Origin: UBA288 sp050178135
GTDB lineage: Archaea; Halobacteriota; Methanomicrobia; Methanomicrobiales; Methanospirillaceae
Assembly (NCBI GenBank): GCA_050178135.1
Contig: JBFXGJ010000003.1
Coordinates: forward strand, 62,001 to 126,000
DNA: 64,000 bases
Direction: 5' to 3'
Part shown: positions 25,064 through 33,301 of the stretch, one piece after another
Position numbering within the stretch: position 1 is the first letter of the stretch
How the letters are laid out: each line of letters starts with the position of its first letter
Notes under the pieces: model-generated
The model's input: only the letters and a program-made list of their open reading frames with translations
Told to the model about the DNA's origin: nothing
Databases searched by the model: none
Position numbers and translations under genes: made by a program

Positions 25064-25582
25064 ATGGCCCCGCACGCTCCTGCTGGCTCGCCGTCATCGG
25101 TCCCCTCCCGGGGACCGGAGGAGCGGGGGCGATCCTTCTCATTCTATGTCTCTGTCGCGATCTTCCTCGTGATCGTGGGCGCCGTCCTCTACATGCTCGC
25201 CTCGGGCCTGATGCATGGGTCGGAGGAGCGGGACTTCGAACTGGCCATTACCCCCTCGGGGGGGTCGATCGCGGCTGGCGAGCGGATGAACGTGGAGGTC
25301 CGGATCTCGCTCCTCCGGTCCGGCCCCTCGTTCTTCGAGTACGACCTGCCGGTCACGCTCCACGCTGAGGAGGTGCCGGAGGGGATCTACGTCACCTTCA
25401 ACCCGGCAACCGACCTCCCGGACCCGCAGTTCACCTCGCGGATGCTGGTCGCCCACGCGGGGGCGGCGCCGGGGACGTATTCCTTCCAGGTGCACGCTAC
25501 CGGGACTGACGGGCGAAGCCTCTCCCTGCCGTTCCAGCTCCAGGTCACCGGCACCGCGCCGAGCACGACCGCCGCCCGATAG
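25064..25582 (+). CDS. Membrane-anchored protein with beta-sandwich-like exterior domain
   Basis: A 172-residue product with one membrane helix at about 27-48 (FYVSVAIFLVIVGAVLYMLA) and an outer domain of about 110 residues with repeated short strands, including AGERMNVEVRISLL and GTYSFQVHATGTDG. This looks like the immunoglobulin-like or COG1470-type fold of many archaeal surface proteins. The T-run element ttttttacc at 25031 lies about 27 bases before the ATG, so it is probably leaderless. Confidence 0.6.
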   Translation: MAPHAPAGSPSSVPSRGPEERGRSFSFYVSVAIFLVIVGAVLYMLASGLMHGSEERDFELAITPSGGSIAAGERMNVEVRISLLRSGPSFFEYDLPVTLHAEEVPEGIYVTFNPATDLPDPQFTSRMLVAHAGAAPGTYSFQVHATGTDGRSLSLPFQLQVTGTAPSTTAAR

Positions 25583-25629
25583 GCCTTTCTCGTCAGGCGA
25601 CGCAGTTCGACGGGACGAGGACAGGCGGA

Positions 25630-26442
25630 GTGCCCGACCGCCCCCGGGTCGGGCTCGGGGGCGAGGGCGTCCTCCGCACGACGAACCGGGAGACGGAGGC
25701 GGGAGCGGTGCTTGCCGAGGCCCTCGAGCGCGGAATTCGCTACTTCGACTCCGCCCGGGCATACGCGTCGAGCGAGATCTACCATGGCGGGTTCTGGTCG
25801 GAGCGGCCGGCACGGCGGGACGGGGCCTTCGTCGCGAGCAAGTCGGCGAGCCGGTCATACCCCGGGGCGATCGCAGACTTAAAACAGACCCTTTCCCGGA
25901 TGCAGACCGATTACCTGGACCTGTGGCAGATCCACGACCTGCGGACGCGCCCGGAGATGCGGGAGTGCGAAGGGCCGAACGGCGCGCTCAGGGCCTTTCT
26001 CGAGGCGAAGGAGGCGGGCCTCGTCCGTCATATCGGTGTCACCGGGCACCACGACCCGGCGGTCCTGGCCGAGGTGGTCGAACGCTGGCCGGTCGACACG
26101 GTGCTCCTGCCGGTCAACCCCGTCGAGGCCGTTCTCGGCGGGTTCGTCGACCGTGTCCTTGAGACCGCGCTCGACGCCGGGGTCACCCCGATCGCGATGA
26201 AGGTGCTGGGCCGGGGCCGCTACGTGGCGCCAGAAGGGGGGATCACCGCCGAGGTGCTCGTCCGGTTCGCCCTCACGTACTCCATCGGCCTGGCGGTCGT
26301 CGGGTGCGAGACGCCCGACGAGGTGGCGGGCCTGGTCCGGGCGGCCGCCGCCGGACCGCTCGAGGAGGGGGACGCGGGAGCGCTGGTCGAGGCATTCAGA
26401 CCGGCGGCCCGGCGGCTCGCGTTCTACCGGGGCGTGCTCTAG
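25630..26442 (+). CDS. Aldo/keto reductase family oxidoreductase
   Basis: A 270-residue TIM-barrel NAD(P)H-dependent reductase. The catalytic tetrad is visible: Asp in YFDSARAY, Tyr in the same segment, Lys in VASKSA and His in LWQIHDL. The start is a GTG after an aggcgg site. The N-terminus is short, lacking the usual first strand, and no ATG lies upstream. The substrate is not known. Unlike many methanogen homologues it has no C-terminal ferredoxin-type cysteine cluster. Confidence 0.85.
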   Translation: MPDRPRVGLGGEGVLRTTNRETEAGAVLAEALERGIRYFDSARAYASSEIYHGGFWSERPARRDGAFVASKSASRSYPGAIADLKQTLSRMQTDYLDLWQIHDLRTRPEMRECEGPNGALRAFLEAKEAGLVRHIGVTGHHDPAVLAEVVERWPVDTVLLPVNPVEAVLGGFVDRVLETALDAGVTPIAMKVLGRGRYVAPEGGITAEVLVRFALTYSIGLAVVGCETPDEVAGLVRAAAAGPLEEGDAGALVEAFRPAARRLAFYRGVL

Positions 26443-26469
26443 GCCCACGGGAGAAAGTGGGGTACGGGC

Positions 26470-26904
26470 TCAGGAGGGTGGGTCCCGCCGCATTGGGCAG
26501 ACGCCGCACCCGACCATCTCACCGAAGCAGAACGCGAGCCGCTCGCGGATCGTCGGAGGAAGGGCCCGCTCCTCGACCGGCGAAAAGCCGAAGGTGCCGT
26601 AGAACCCGATCAGCGGGATCGTGGAGTGGAGCCAGAGGGGCTCGTGCCCGACACGGTCGATCATGGCCTGGACGAGCTGCCGGGCGAGGCCGAGACCCCG
26701 GTGCGCCTCTGAGACGAAGACGCCGTCCACCTCGATCCCGTCGGCGTGATGCCTGGCCCGCGTCGTGCCCGCAAGCGTCCCGTCGACGAATGCGCCGAGG
26801 ACACGGTCGATCGCCCGGTCGGTCTGCTGCCCGCGGTACTGTTCCCAGAGCCGGTCGACGAGGACGAACTCATCGGGCTCGAGCTCGCGGATGGTCACAG
26901 CCAT
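26470..26904 (-). CDS. GNAT-family acetyltransferase, paralogue of a nearby fusion domain
   Basis: A 144-residue protein with GNAT motif A at HRGLGLARQLVQAM and motif B at LIGFYGTFGF. It shares the block RHHADGIEVD, FYGxFGF, LPPTIRxR and GVxPM with the C-terminal domain of the UspA fusion encoded just to the right, so the two are probably duplicates. The end CGVCPMRR has a CxxC pair that the fusion lacks. A TATA box (complement of 26928-26936) gives a leaderless start at 26904. Confidence 0.83.
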   Translation of the reverse strand: MAVTIRELEPDEFVLVDRLWEQYRGQQTDRAIDRVLGAFVDGTLAGTTRARHHADGIEVDGVFVSEAHRGLGLARQLVQAMIDRVGHEPLWLHSTIPLIGFYGTFGFSPVEERALPPTIRERLAFCFGEMVGCGVCPMRRDPPS

Positions 26905-26927
26905 GATGAACTCACGGCGGGCGAAGG

Positions 26928-26936
26928 GATATAGAC
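26928..26936 (-). promoter_or_regulatory. TATA box for leftward acetyltransferase
   Basis: Reading leftward, TCTATATCC is centred about 28 bases before the start codon at 26904. Confidence 0.5.
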
Positions 26937-26976
26937 GCCGGTGCAATCATCATCGTTTTTTACCTTCAGAGGTCGA

Positions 26977-28293
26977 ATGCCACGTATGAACCCGCGGGAG
27001 CTCCTCGGCGCGTGGAAGCGGCCGGCGATCGTCGGGGTGACGGCAGCGGCCACCCTGCTCGTCAACCTCGCGGGGGTCCTCCTCGCCGGGGTGACGGTCG
27101 TCCTCCCACACCTCCTCTACCTCCCGATCGCCCTGGCCGGGTACTGGTACCCGCGATGGGGGATCGCCATATCGGTCGCGATCGCGGGCGCCTACGCTGC
27201 ATTCGCCCTCCCGCTCATGCCAGGCGAAGCCGTGGCGATCTGCGCCCGGGCGGTGACGCTCGTCGCGATCGGGGCGCTGATCGCGTACCTCTCCCGCCGG
27301 CTCCGGATCCAGGAGGCGCTCTACCGGGGGCTCTACGACCACTCGGTCTCCGGGATCCTCCTGCTCGGGGCTGACGGCCGGATCGAGGACGCGAACCTCC
27401 GTGCCGCCGCCCTGGTCGGACAGGCGCCGGGGGAGCTGCAGGAACGGCCATTCGGGGAGTATGCGACCGACCGTGAGGCGGCTGACCGCTTTCTCCTGGC
27501 CCTGGGCCGGGGACCGGTCGAGGAGCAGGAGCTGTCCCTGGTCCGTGATGATGGGCGGACGGTCCACTGCCTGGCCTCCGGGGCGCCGCTCGGCCCCGAT
27601 CGCCGGGTCGTCACCCTGGCGGATATGACCGGCCTGCACCTCACCAGGAGGGCGCTCGAGGCGGCGAACCGAACGATGGCCCACCTCGCCGGGATCCTCG
27701 ACCGAGATCTTGCGGCTGCGGTGCGCGACCTGGAGGCGTGCCTCGCCCGCGTCCGCGTCGAGATCGCCGACCCGGAGGTGCTCGCCCTCCTCCGCCCGCT
27801 CGGGGAGCGGATCGGGGGCCTCCAGCGACGGGGCGAGGTCTCCCGAGAGTTCCGGGTCCTGGGAACCCGTCCCCCCGCATGGCAGCCTGTCCAGGATGCC
27901 GTCGAGGAGGCCCGGGCCCGCCTCGATCCGGGGCCGGTCGCGGTCCGGGCCTGGACCTCGCGGCTCGAGGTCTATGCCGACCCGGCTCTCCCGGTCGCCC
28001 TCTACCACCTCCTCGACAACGCGACCCGCCAGGGTACGGGGGCAACCGCGGTCGTCGTCAGTTACCATCAGGGACCCGACGGCTGCCGCGTCGTGGTCGA
28101 AGACGACGGGTGCGGAGTCCCACCCGACGACCGAGAACACCTCTTCGAGCCGACGGGCGAGCGGTACGGCCACGGGCTCTACCTGGCTCGTGAGATCCTT
28201 GGGATCACCGGGATCACCATCGGCGAAGAGGGAACGGAGAAGGGAGCCCGGTTCGTTATCACGGTCCCGCTCGAGGAGTGCCGCATATCATGA
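26977..28293 (+). CDS. Membrane PAS kinase-like protein without phosphoacceptor histidine
   Basis: A 438-residue protein. Four hydrophobic helices (about 15-100) are followed by a PAS domain (about 115-235), a dimerisation-like helix and an ATPase domain (about 330-435, with LLDNATRQG and VEDDGCGVP). The helix that should carry TRHDI instead reads GILDRDLAAAVRDL, so the histidine is replaced by arginine while the next aspartate is kept. Autophosphorylation is therefore unlikely by the usual route. The ATGA overlap with the UspA fusion shows coupled translation, so it may act as an ATP-binding sensor for that protein. The start may be 26977 or 26986. Confidence 0.85.
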   Translation: MPRMNPRELLGAWKRPAIVGVTAAATLLVNLAGVLLAGVTVVLPHLLYLPIALAGYWYPRWGIAISVAIAGAYAAFALPLMPGEAVAICARAVTLVAIGALIAYLSRRLRIQEALYRGLYDHSVSGILLLGADGRIEDANLRAAALVGQAPGELQERPFGEYATDREAADRFLLALGRGPVEEQELSLVRDDGRTVHCLASGAPLGPDRRVVTLADMTGLHLTRRALEAANRTMAHLAGILDRDLAAAVRDLEACLARVRVEIADPEVLALLRPLGERIGGLQRRGEVSREFRVLGTRPPAWQPVQDAVEEARARLDPGPVAVRAWTSRLEVYADPALPVALYHLLDNATRQGTGATAVVVSYHQGPDGCRVVVEDDGCGVPPDDREHLFEPTGERYGHGLYLAREILGITGITIGEEGTEKGARFVITVPLEECRIS

Positions 28294-29492
28294 CCTGGGA
28301 CCGCGTGCTGGTCGCCACCGACCTCTCGGAGGAGAGTACCCGGGCCGCCGACGCCTGTTCCGGACTCCCGGGACGACCCCACATCGTCCTCGTCCTCGTG
28401 GCGGACGGGGGTGACCGTGCCGGTGCGCTCGAGGCCGAGGCGGCCCGCCTCCTGGAACGGGGAGTGGACGCCACGGCCAGGGTCGTCGAACGGGACGGTC
28501 GGACGGTGGCGAACGCCCTCGTCGAGGCGGCGCGGGAGGAGGGGGCGAACCTGCTGGTGGTCGGAGCCCGGGGGCGCGGGCGGGCGGTCGACCGCCTGCT
28601 TGGCTCCGTCTCGGAGGCGGTTCTCCGGGGAGGGCGGTCCGACGTCCTCGTCGTCCGAGGGCGGACGAACGGCCCCCTCCTCTCCCGTGTCCTGGTCTCG
28701 ACCGACCTCTCCGCCACCTCGGTCGACGCGGCGCGCCGACTCGTGGCCGGCGGCGGGATCGGCGGCGGGGTCCTCCTCCACGTCGGGCCCGATGCCCCGG
28801 AAGGGCTCGCAGCGCTCTCGGAAGAGCTCGGCCTCGTTCCACTCCAGCGGCCAGGGGAGGTCGTCCCGGTCGTCATCGAGGCCGCCATCGACGAGCGGGC
28901 GACCCTCATCGCCCTCTGCCGTGCGGGGGGTCGCGACGCGGCGGCCGGGGTGGGCCTCGGGCCCGTTGCGGAGGGTGTGGCCCTCACCGCCCCCTGCCCG
29001 GTCCTCGTCGCCTGTCCCCGGGCCGCGCTGGCGGTCCATGTCCGGGAGCTCCTCTCGGCGGAGTTCCCGCTCGCCGACGAGGTCTGGCGCGACTACCACG
29101 AGACCCGTGGAGACCCCGGGATCGACCGGGTATTCGGCGTCTTCGTCGATCAGAACCTCGTCGCGCTCGCCCGGTGCCGGCGCCACACCGACGGATACGA
29201 GGTGGACGCCATCTTCACGCCGACACCGTTCCGGGGCCGGGGGTACGCCAACCGGGTCGTCGGGGCCCTGGTCGAGGCCTGCCAGAACGAGGACCTCTAC
29301 ATGCACGCGGTCCACGGGCTCGAGGAGTTCTACGGCCGGTTTGGCTTCGTCCCGATCCCCGAGAGCCGGCTGCCGCCGACGATCAGGAGCCGGTACGCCT
29401 GGGCGACCGGGGATATGGAATCAGCCGGAGTGACGCCGATGCACCGGCCGGCGGGATGGTTCGCCCGGGCTGGGCGGGACGGGCAGGTGTAG
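28290..29492 (+). CDS. Two UspA domains fused to a GNAT acetyltransferase domain
   Basis: A 400-residue fusion. Residues about 1-125 and 130-245 are universal stress domains. The first has the ATP-binding pattern GARGRGRAVDRLLGS; the second is degenerate. Residues about 255-390 form a GNAT domain with FRGRGYANRVVGAL and EEFYGRFGF, similar to the small acetyltransferase encoded at 26470. The ATG is within the stop of the pseudo-kinase gene (ATGA). Acetylation controlled by nucleotide or stress is inferred. GNAT fused to a cyclic-nucleotide-binding domain is known in Mycobacterium, but I know of no double-UspA case with certainty. Confidence 0.85.
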   Translation: MTWDRVLVATDLSEESTRAADACSGLPGRPHIVLVLVADGGDRAGALEAEAARLLERGVDATARVVERDGRTVANALVEAAREEGANLLVVGARGRGRAVDRLLGSVSEAVLRGGRSDVLVVRGRTNGPLLSRVLVSTDLSATSVDAARRLVAGGGIGGGVLLHVGPDAPEGLAALSEELGLVPLQRPGEVVPVVIEAAIDERATLIALCRAGGRDAAAGVGLGPVAEGVALTAPCPVLVACPRAALAVHVRELLSAEFPLADEVWRDYHETRGDPGIDRVFGVFVDQNLVALARCRRHTDGYEVDAIFTPTPFRGRGYANRVVGALVEACQNEDLYMHAVHGLEEFYGRFGFVPIPESRLPPTIRSRYAWATGDMESAGVTPMHRPAGWFARAGRDGQV

Positions 29493-29524
29493 ATGGCCGC
29501 CCCCACCCTGCCCCGGCGGTGTCC

Positions 29525-30190
29525 ATGACTTCACCCGTCACGGTCTCGGGGCTGGTTGCGGCCCACAGGTGTCCGCTCCGGTTCTGGAACGAGCTCGACC
29601 GGCCCCCCGCTGAGTCCGTCCGCTACGCGGTCGCGAAGCAGGTCGCCGCCCACCTCGGCGACAGCCTGGAACCCGCCCGGATCTGGGACGAGCTCACCTG
29701 CGTCCTCCCCGGGGTCGACCCCGGGGCACGGGCACTGGTCGAGGCGTGGACGACCGCCTGCCGCGAAATCCGTCCGCCACCGTTCGAGTTGAGAGACCGT
29801 GCCGTCCGGTCAGAGCGGCTCGGAATCGTGGGCCAGGTGGACGGGGTCGCCCCGGACCTCTCCTCGTGCGCCATCGTCCGGGCAGCGGACGCCCCCGCCT
29901 TCGGCGTGACGTCCGCCGACCGTGTCCGGGCCGCCGCGTACGCACTCTGCCTGGAGGAGGAGCGGGGCCGGCCCCTGGAGTCGGTCCACCTGATCTACAT
30001 CCCCACGGGGACGGGGCGCCGCTACACCCCGCAGCCCCGTGACCGGCGGGCCGTGCTCCGAGCCCTCGAGACCGCCCGGCGGGTCCAGGAGGGGCGCCTC
30101 CCACCCAGGCCGTCCGACGCCCCCTGCAGCCGCTGCCCGCACGCAGGGACGTGCGCCGGCGGGGCCCGGAGCGGCCGGTCGATCCTCTGA
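29525..30190 (+). CDS. Degenerate Cas4-like PD-(D/E)XK protein with Fe-S cysteines
   Basis: A 221-residue protein with the shape of Cas4 nucleases: a first cysteine in AHRCPLRFW, GIVGQVDGV with the catalytic aspartate, and a C-terminal CSRCPHAGTC triplet that should hold a 4Fe-4S cluster. The expected E-x-K motif is AIVRA, and the QLxxYA helix is RAAAYAL, so the nuclease is probably inactive or altered. There are no cas genes or arrays in the window. It follows the UspA fusion by 32 bases and is probably co-transcribed. Confidence 0.7.
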   Translation: MTSPVTVSGLVAAHRCPLRFWNELDRPPAESVRYAVAKQVAAHLGDSLEPARIWDELTCVLPGVDPGARALVEAWTTACREIRPPPFELRDRAVRSERLGIVGQVDGVAPDLSSCAIVRAADAPAFGVTSADRVRAAAYALCLEEERGRPLESVHLIYIPTGTGRRYTPQPRDRRAVLRALETARRVQEGRLPPRPSDAPCSRCPHAGTCAGGARSGRSIL

Positions 30191-30253
30191 GCAGGGCAGA
30201 GGGGCGAAGAAGAACTCTTATCCTGTTTCTGGCGACACCCTCTGCTGATACCA

Positions 30254-31756
30254 ATGAGACGGACCGTCATCCTCACCCTGCTCCTCTTCCTCCTCTGTGG
30301 GGGGTCACATGCCGTCGCACCGGACCTCGCGGCCTTCGCGTCAGTGTTCGACGCGGAGGGCTTCGTTGTCCAGGAGGGGAAGCTCGAGACCTACGATGTG
30401 GCTGCGATGGTCGATGCCGGTCTCGCTCCCAGTTGCTACGCCAACAACCCGACCGCCCCCTACATGGTCTATAAGCTTCCGAAAGGACCGGGGCAGACCG
30501 TGAACAACACAATCACCGACGCGCCCATCCGCCCCGAGAACCGGGGGCTCTGGGTGGACAACCGGCTCCGGCAGGACGAGGTCCTGGTCCTTTTCGGCGA
30601 GACACCGCCGGCGTGCGCTTACTTCTCGTACCGCACCTACCTCGCAAACCGGTTCTTCCCCGGCGACCCGTTCGGAGACGGGGGGGCAGCCCGGCGGGTC
30701 TTCGCGAGCCTCGGGGACACGATCAACAACCTGGACGTGCGTCTCGCCGACGGTACGGCCGGACCCTTCAACGGCTCCGTCATCGTCGTGAGCGCAGCCA
30801 ACCGTAAATCGGCCGCCCGGGTTCATGCCGTGCTCGAACGGACGGGCTTCCCGGCGGAACGGGTGAACGACGACGTCGTCCCCGCCGCCCTGGTCCGCAT
30901 GGGGTTCAATGAACGCGACGACTCGTTCATGCTCCTTCACCGGGTCGCCCTCTTCCAGGACGCGGCCGCAGGAGAGGCGTACATGAACCGTTCGTTCCCC
31001 GTGCTGCGGCTGACGCCGAAGACCGTGATGCCAGCGGACCCGTACCCGGTCCCGACCCTCGCCGTCCGTGGGAGTGGCAACACCTCGGAGATCGACCTGC
31101 TCCCCGCCCTCGACCGGCTCCGGGACGCGATCCTCGCCCGGCACGGGACAGAGAAGGCGACCGAACCCGAGACCTCGATCTGGATCGGGGAGGGCTACGA
31201 CGGAATCCAGCGCGGCATCGACGTCCTCGGCGAGGTCCGCGATACAGTCTACCTCCGGACCGGTGAGTTCGTCCTCGGGCAGGACGACGTCGCCGTCTTC
31301 TACGGGGTGAACCACGCCGCGACCGGCCGGGCGCGGTATGCGAACCTCGGTGTCTACGGCACACGGCTGCTGAACGGGCTTGCCGGCGTCTCCGACCGCG
31401 AGTTCGGCAACACCGCCGGCGAGTACCTGCCCGGCGACCCTGCCGCCCCACTCCTCTATGTCTGGACGCTTTCGCGGAAACCTGGAACAGCGAACACCAC
31501 GGTGGTGCCGACCGTCCCCGGGGCCCGGGGCATCCCGCTCGACGAGCCGCTCTTCGCGGGGTTCAGGGCCTACCAGGACCCGGCGACCGGGGTGGGGCCC
31601 CTCTGGGCCGAACTCGCGTATGACCGGGTGATCGTCTTCGATGGCAGAGAACCGGGTGGCGGGCCGTCGTCGACCGTGCCCCCGACGACGCCCGGACCGG
31701 GCCCGACAGGCCGGGAGAGACCATATCGCCCCGCCTCGCCCTGGGCGGGGGCCTGA
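30254..31756 (+). CDS. Exported protein of unknown function, 500 residues
   Basis: The signal peptide spans MRRTVILTLLLFLLCGGSHA. The mature part is a single large domain with many aromatic and Asp residues and no motif I recognise. Segments such as SVIVVSAANRKSAARVH and MGFNERDDSFMLLHRVALF suggest an alpha/beta fold. The C-terminal 40 residues are proline- and threonine-rich, as in archaeal surface proteins. Promoter element aactcttatcc lies about 35 bases upstream. It converges with the following gene with a 9-base gap. Confidence 0.62.
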   Translation: MRRTVILTLLLFLLCGGSHAVAPDLAAFASVFDAEGFVVQEGKLETYDVAAMVDAGLAPSCYANNPTAPYMVYKLPKGPGQTVNNTITDAPIRPENRGLWVDNRLRQDEVLVLFGETPPACAYFSYRTYLANRFFPGDPFGDGGAARRVFASLGDTINNLDVRLADGTAGPFNGSVIVVSAANRKSAARVHAVLERTGFPAERVNDDVVPAALVRMGFNERDDSFMLLHRVALFQDAAAGEAYMNRSFPVLRLTPKTVMPADPYPVPTLAVRGSGNTSEIDLLPALDRLRDAILARHGTEKATEPETSIWIGEGYDGIQRGIDVLGEVRDTVYLRTGEFVLGQDDVAVFYGVNHAATGRARYANLGVYGTRLLNGLAGVSDREFGNTAGEYLPGDPAAPLLYVWTLSRKPGTANTTVVPTVPGARGIPLDEPLFAGFRAYQDPATGVGPLWAELAYDRVIVFDGREPGGGPSSTVPPTTPGPGPTGRERPYRPASPWAGA

Positions 31757-31765
31757 ACCGTCCCT

Positions 31766-32698
31766 TCAGGCCCCCGAGAGGAGCGTCGTCGAGCGGATGA
31801 ACTCGCCGACCGGCTCCCGGCTGGTGCCGACCACCAGCCATCTTTCGTCGCCGTGCGCCTCCAGGACACCCGCCGCCTCGATCGCCTCGCCCCGGAGCGC
31901 CTGGCCCGCGTAGGTATGGGTGAACGAGAGGACGCGGGAGACCGAGGGGTGGTCGACCACGTAGATCGCCGGGACGTCGTAGGCGAGCGAGGCGTCCGTG
32001 ACGGTGGCCTCGATACGCTCCCTGCCGAGGACCGGGCCCTTCGGCACCGGGCGGGGGTCGATCGCGGCGTGGTCCCGGGAGAAGAGGAGGTCGAAGTAGG
32101 TCCCCGCGACCTGGCCCCGGTTCCACTTCCGGGCCTCGTGCCGCCGGAACTCCTCGAACGAGAGCTCAGGACGGCGCTTCGCGTAGACCCGCTGCCAGAG
32201 GTCCTCCGAGAGGTCGTCCACCAGCCCCTCCCGGATCGCCCCGGGGAGGCGCACCCGTGCCCGGTCGAAGGAGTCGCCGTAGACGACGAGGTCGATGTCG
32301 GAGGTGGGCCCCTCGAGGCCGACGAGGAGCGAGCCCGTGCACCCGGCGGTCCCCGGTTCGAGCCGGAGGGCGTCTGCAAGCCGCCGCACCCGCTCGTCGC
32401 GAGCGAGCACCTCTGGAAAGACCTCCTCCGGCCGGTGGACAGCCACGATCTCGTCGAGCGGCACCCGGCAGAGGAGGTCGAGGTAGGCGGGCTTCTCGGC
32501 GGCGACGCGGGCGAAGGCCTCGGCGAAGTCGAGCTTGCGGTAGCGCACCCCGCTCCCGCGCCGGATGCGGTCACCCGTCGGGTCCGGGACGTAGCGGAGG
32601 ACGCACCCTGCCCGCTCCTCGTTGTCGTAGGCGGCAACCGCGTAGAGCCATCCGTCCTGATCCTCGACGAAGTCCCGAAGGCGCAGCGGCCGGCTCAT
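31766..32698 (-). CDS. Predicted archaeal nucleotidyltransferase
   Basis: A 310-residue protein with the nucleotidyltransferase-fold pattern GSLLVGLEGPTSDIDLVVYG at about 125-145, including the DID acidic pair. The family, found in archaea as COG1665, has no established substrate. The C-terminal part is beta-rich with EATVTDASLAYDVPAIY. It is encoded after Sua5 with a 4-base overlap, so it may relate to tRNA or nucleotide modification; that is only positional inference. Confidence 0.7.
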   Translation of the reverse strand: MSRPLRLRDFVEDQDGWLYAVAAYDNEERAGCVLRYVPDPTGDRIRRGSGVRYRKLDFAEAFARVAAEKPAYLDLLCRVPLDEIVAVHRPEEVFPEVLARDERVRRLADALRLEPGTAGCTGSLLVGLEGPTSDIDLVVYGDSFDRARVRLPGAIREGLVDDLSEDLWQRVYAKRRPELSFEEFRRHEARKWNRGQVAGTYFDLLFSRDHAAIDPRPVPKGPVLGRERIEATVTDASLAYDVPAIYVVDHPSVSRVLSFTHTYAGQALRGEAIEAAGVLEAHGDERWLVVGTSREPVGEFIRSTTLLSGA

Positions 32699-33270
32699 CG
32701 GCCCCTCAGGAAGGCGACCGCCTCGTCCAGGCCGGCACCCGGCCGGACGATCGTCCGGTTCACCAGGTCGACCACGGTAGAGGGGGTCCCGGGAAGGCGG
32801 CCCGCGTCGATCGTGTAGTCCCGGTAGCAGTGGACGTCGTTGATGGTCGCAGGGTCGGGGGCGCCGTGCGTGTTGGCCGACGTCGCCGTTATCGGGGCAT
32901 CGAACCGCTGCAGCAGTTCGGTGGCGATCGGGTGGGACGGCATCCGGATGCCGATCAGGCCGGTGCCGCAGTGGAGCTGGACGGGCAGGAGCGGCCGGGC
33001 TTCGATGAGGACCGTGTACGGCCCGGGAAGGAACCGATCGATGAACTCCTCGGCGAGGGGACCAATCCGAGCGACGGCGCCGAGCATCTCAAGGTCGGCG
33101 ACCGCGATCGCGATCGGCTGCGAGAGCGGGCGGTGCTTCGAGTCGTAGACCGAGCGGATCGCCTCGTCCGAGAGAGCGTCGGCCCCGAGGCCGTAGACGG
33201 TCTCGGTCGGGTAGACCACCAGGCCGTCGTGCATCAGCACCTGGACGGCCCGCTCCACCTGGTCCATCAC
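32695..33270 (-). CDS. Sua5/YrdC-type threonylcarbamoyl-AMP synthase
   Basis: A 191-residue protein of the YrdC fold, catalysing formation of threonylcarbamoyl-AMP from Thr, bicarbonate and ATP for t6A at tRNA position 37. The motifs VVYPTETVYGLGADA, SKHRPLSQPIAI and ATSANTHG are typical. It is short, without the C-terminal Sua5 domain. It overlaps the downstream nucleotidyltransferase gene by 4 bases. Confidence 0.9.
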   Translation of the reverse strand: MMDQVERAVQVLMHDGLVVYPTETVYGLGADALSDEAIRSVYDSKHRPLSQPIAIAVADLEMLGAVARIGPLAEEFIDRFLPGPYTVLIEARPLLPVQLHCGTGLIGIRMPSHPIATELLQRFDAPITATSANTHGAPDPATINDVHCYRDYTIDAGRLPGTPSTVVDLVNRTIVRPGAGLDEAVAFLRGR

Positions 33271-33301
33271 GCCACCTCAACCGGAGCCAGGAGGCCGGGC
33301 A

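Noticed and set aside
29525..30190. CRISPR-associated Cas4 with a CRISPR array
   Set aside because: No repeat-spacer array or other cas gene was seen, and the catalytic motif is altered.
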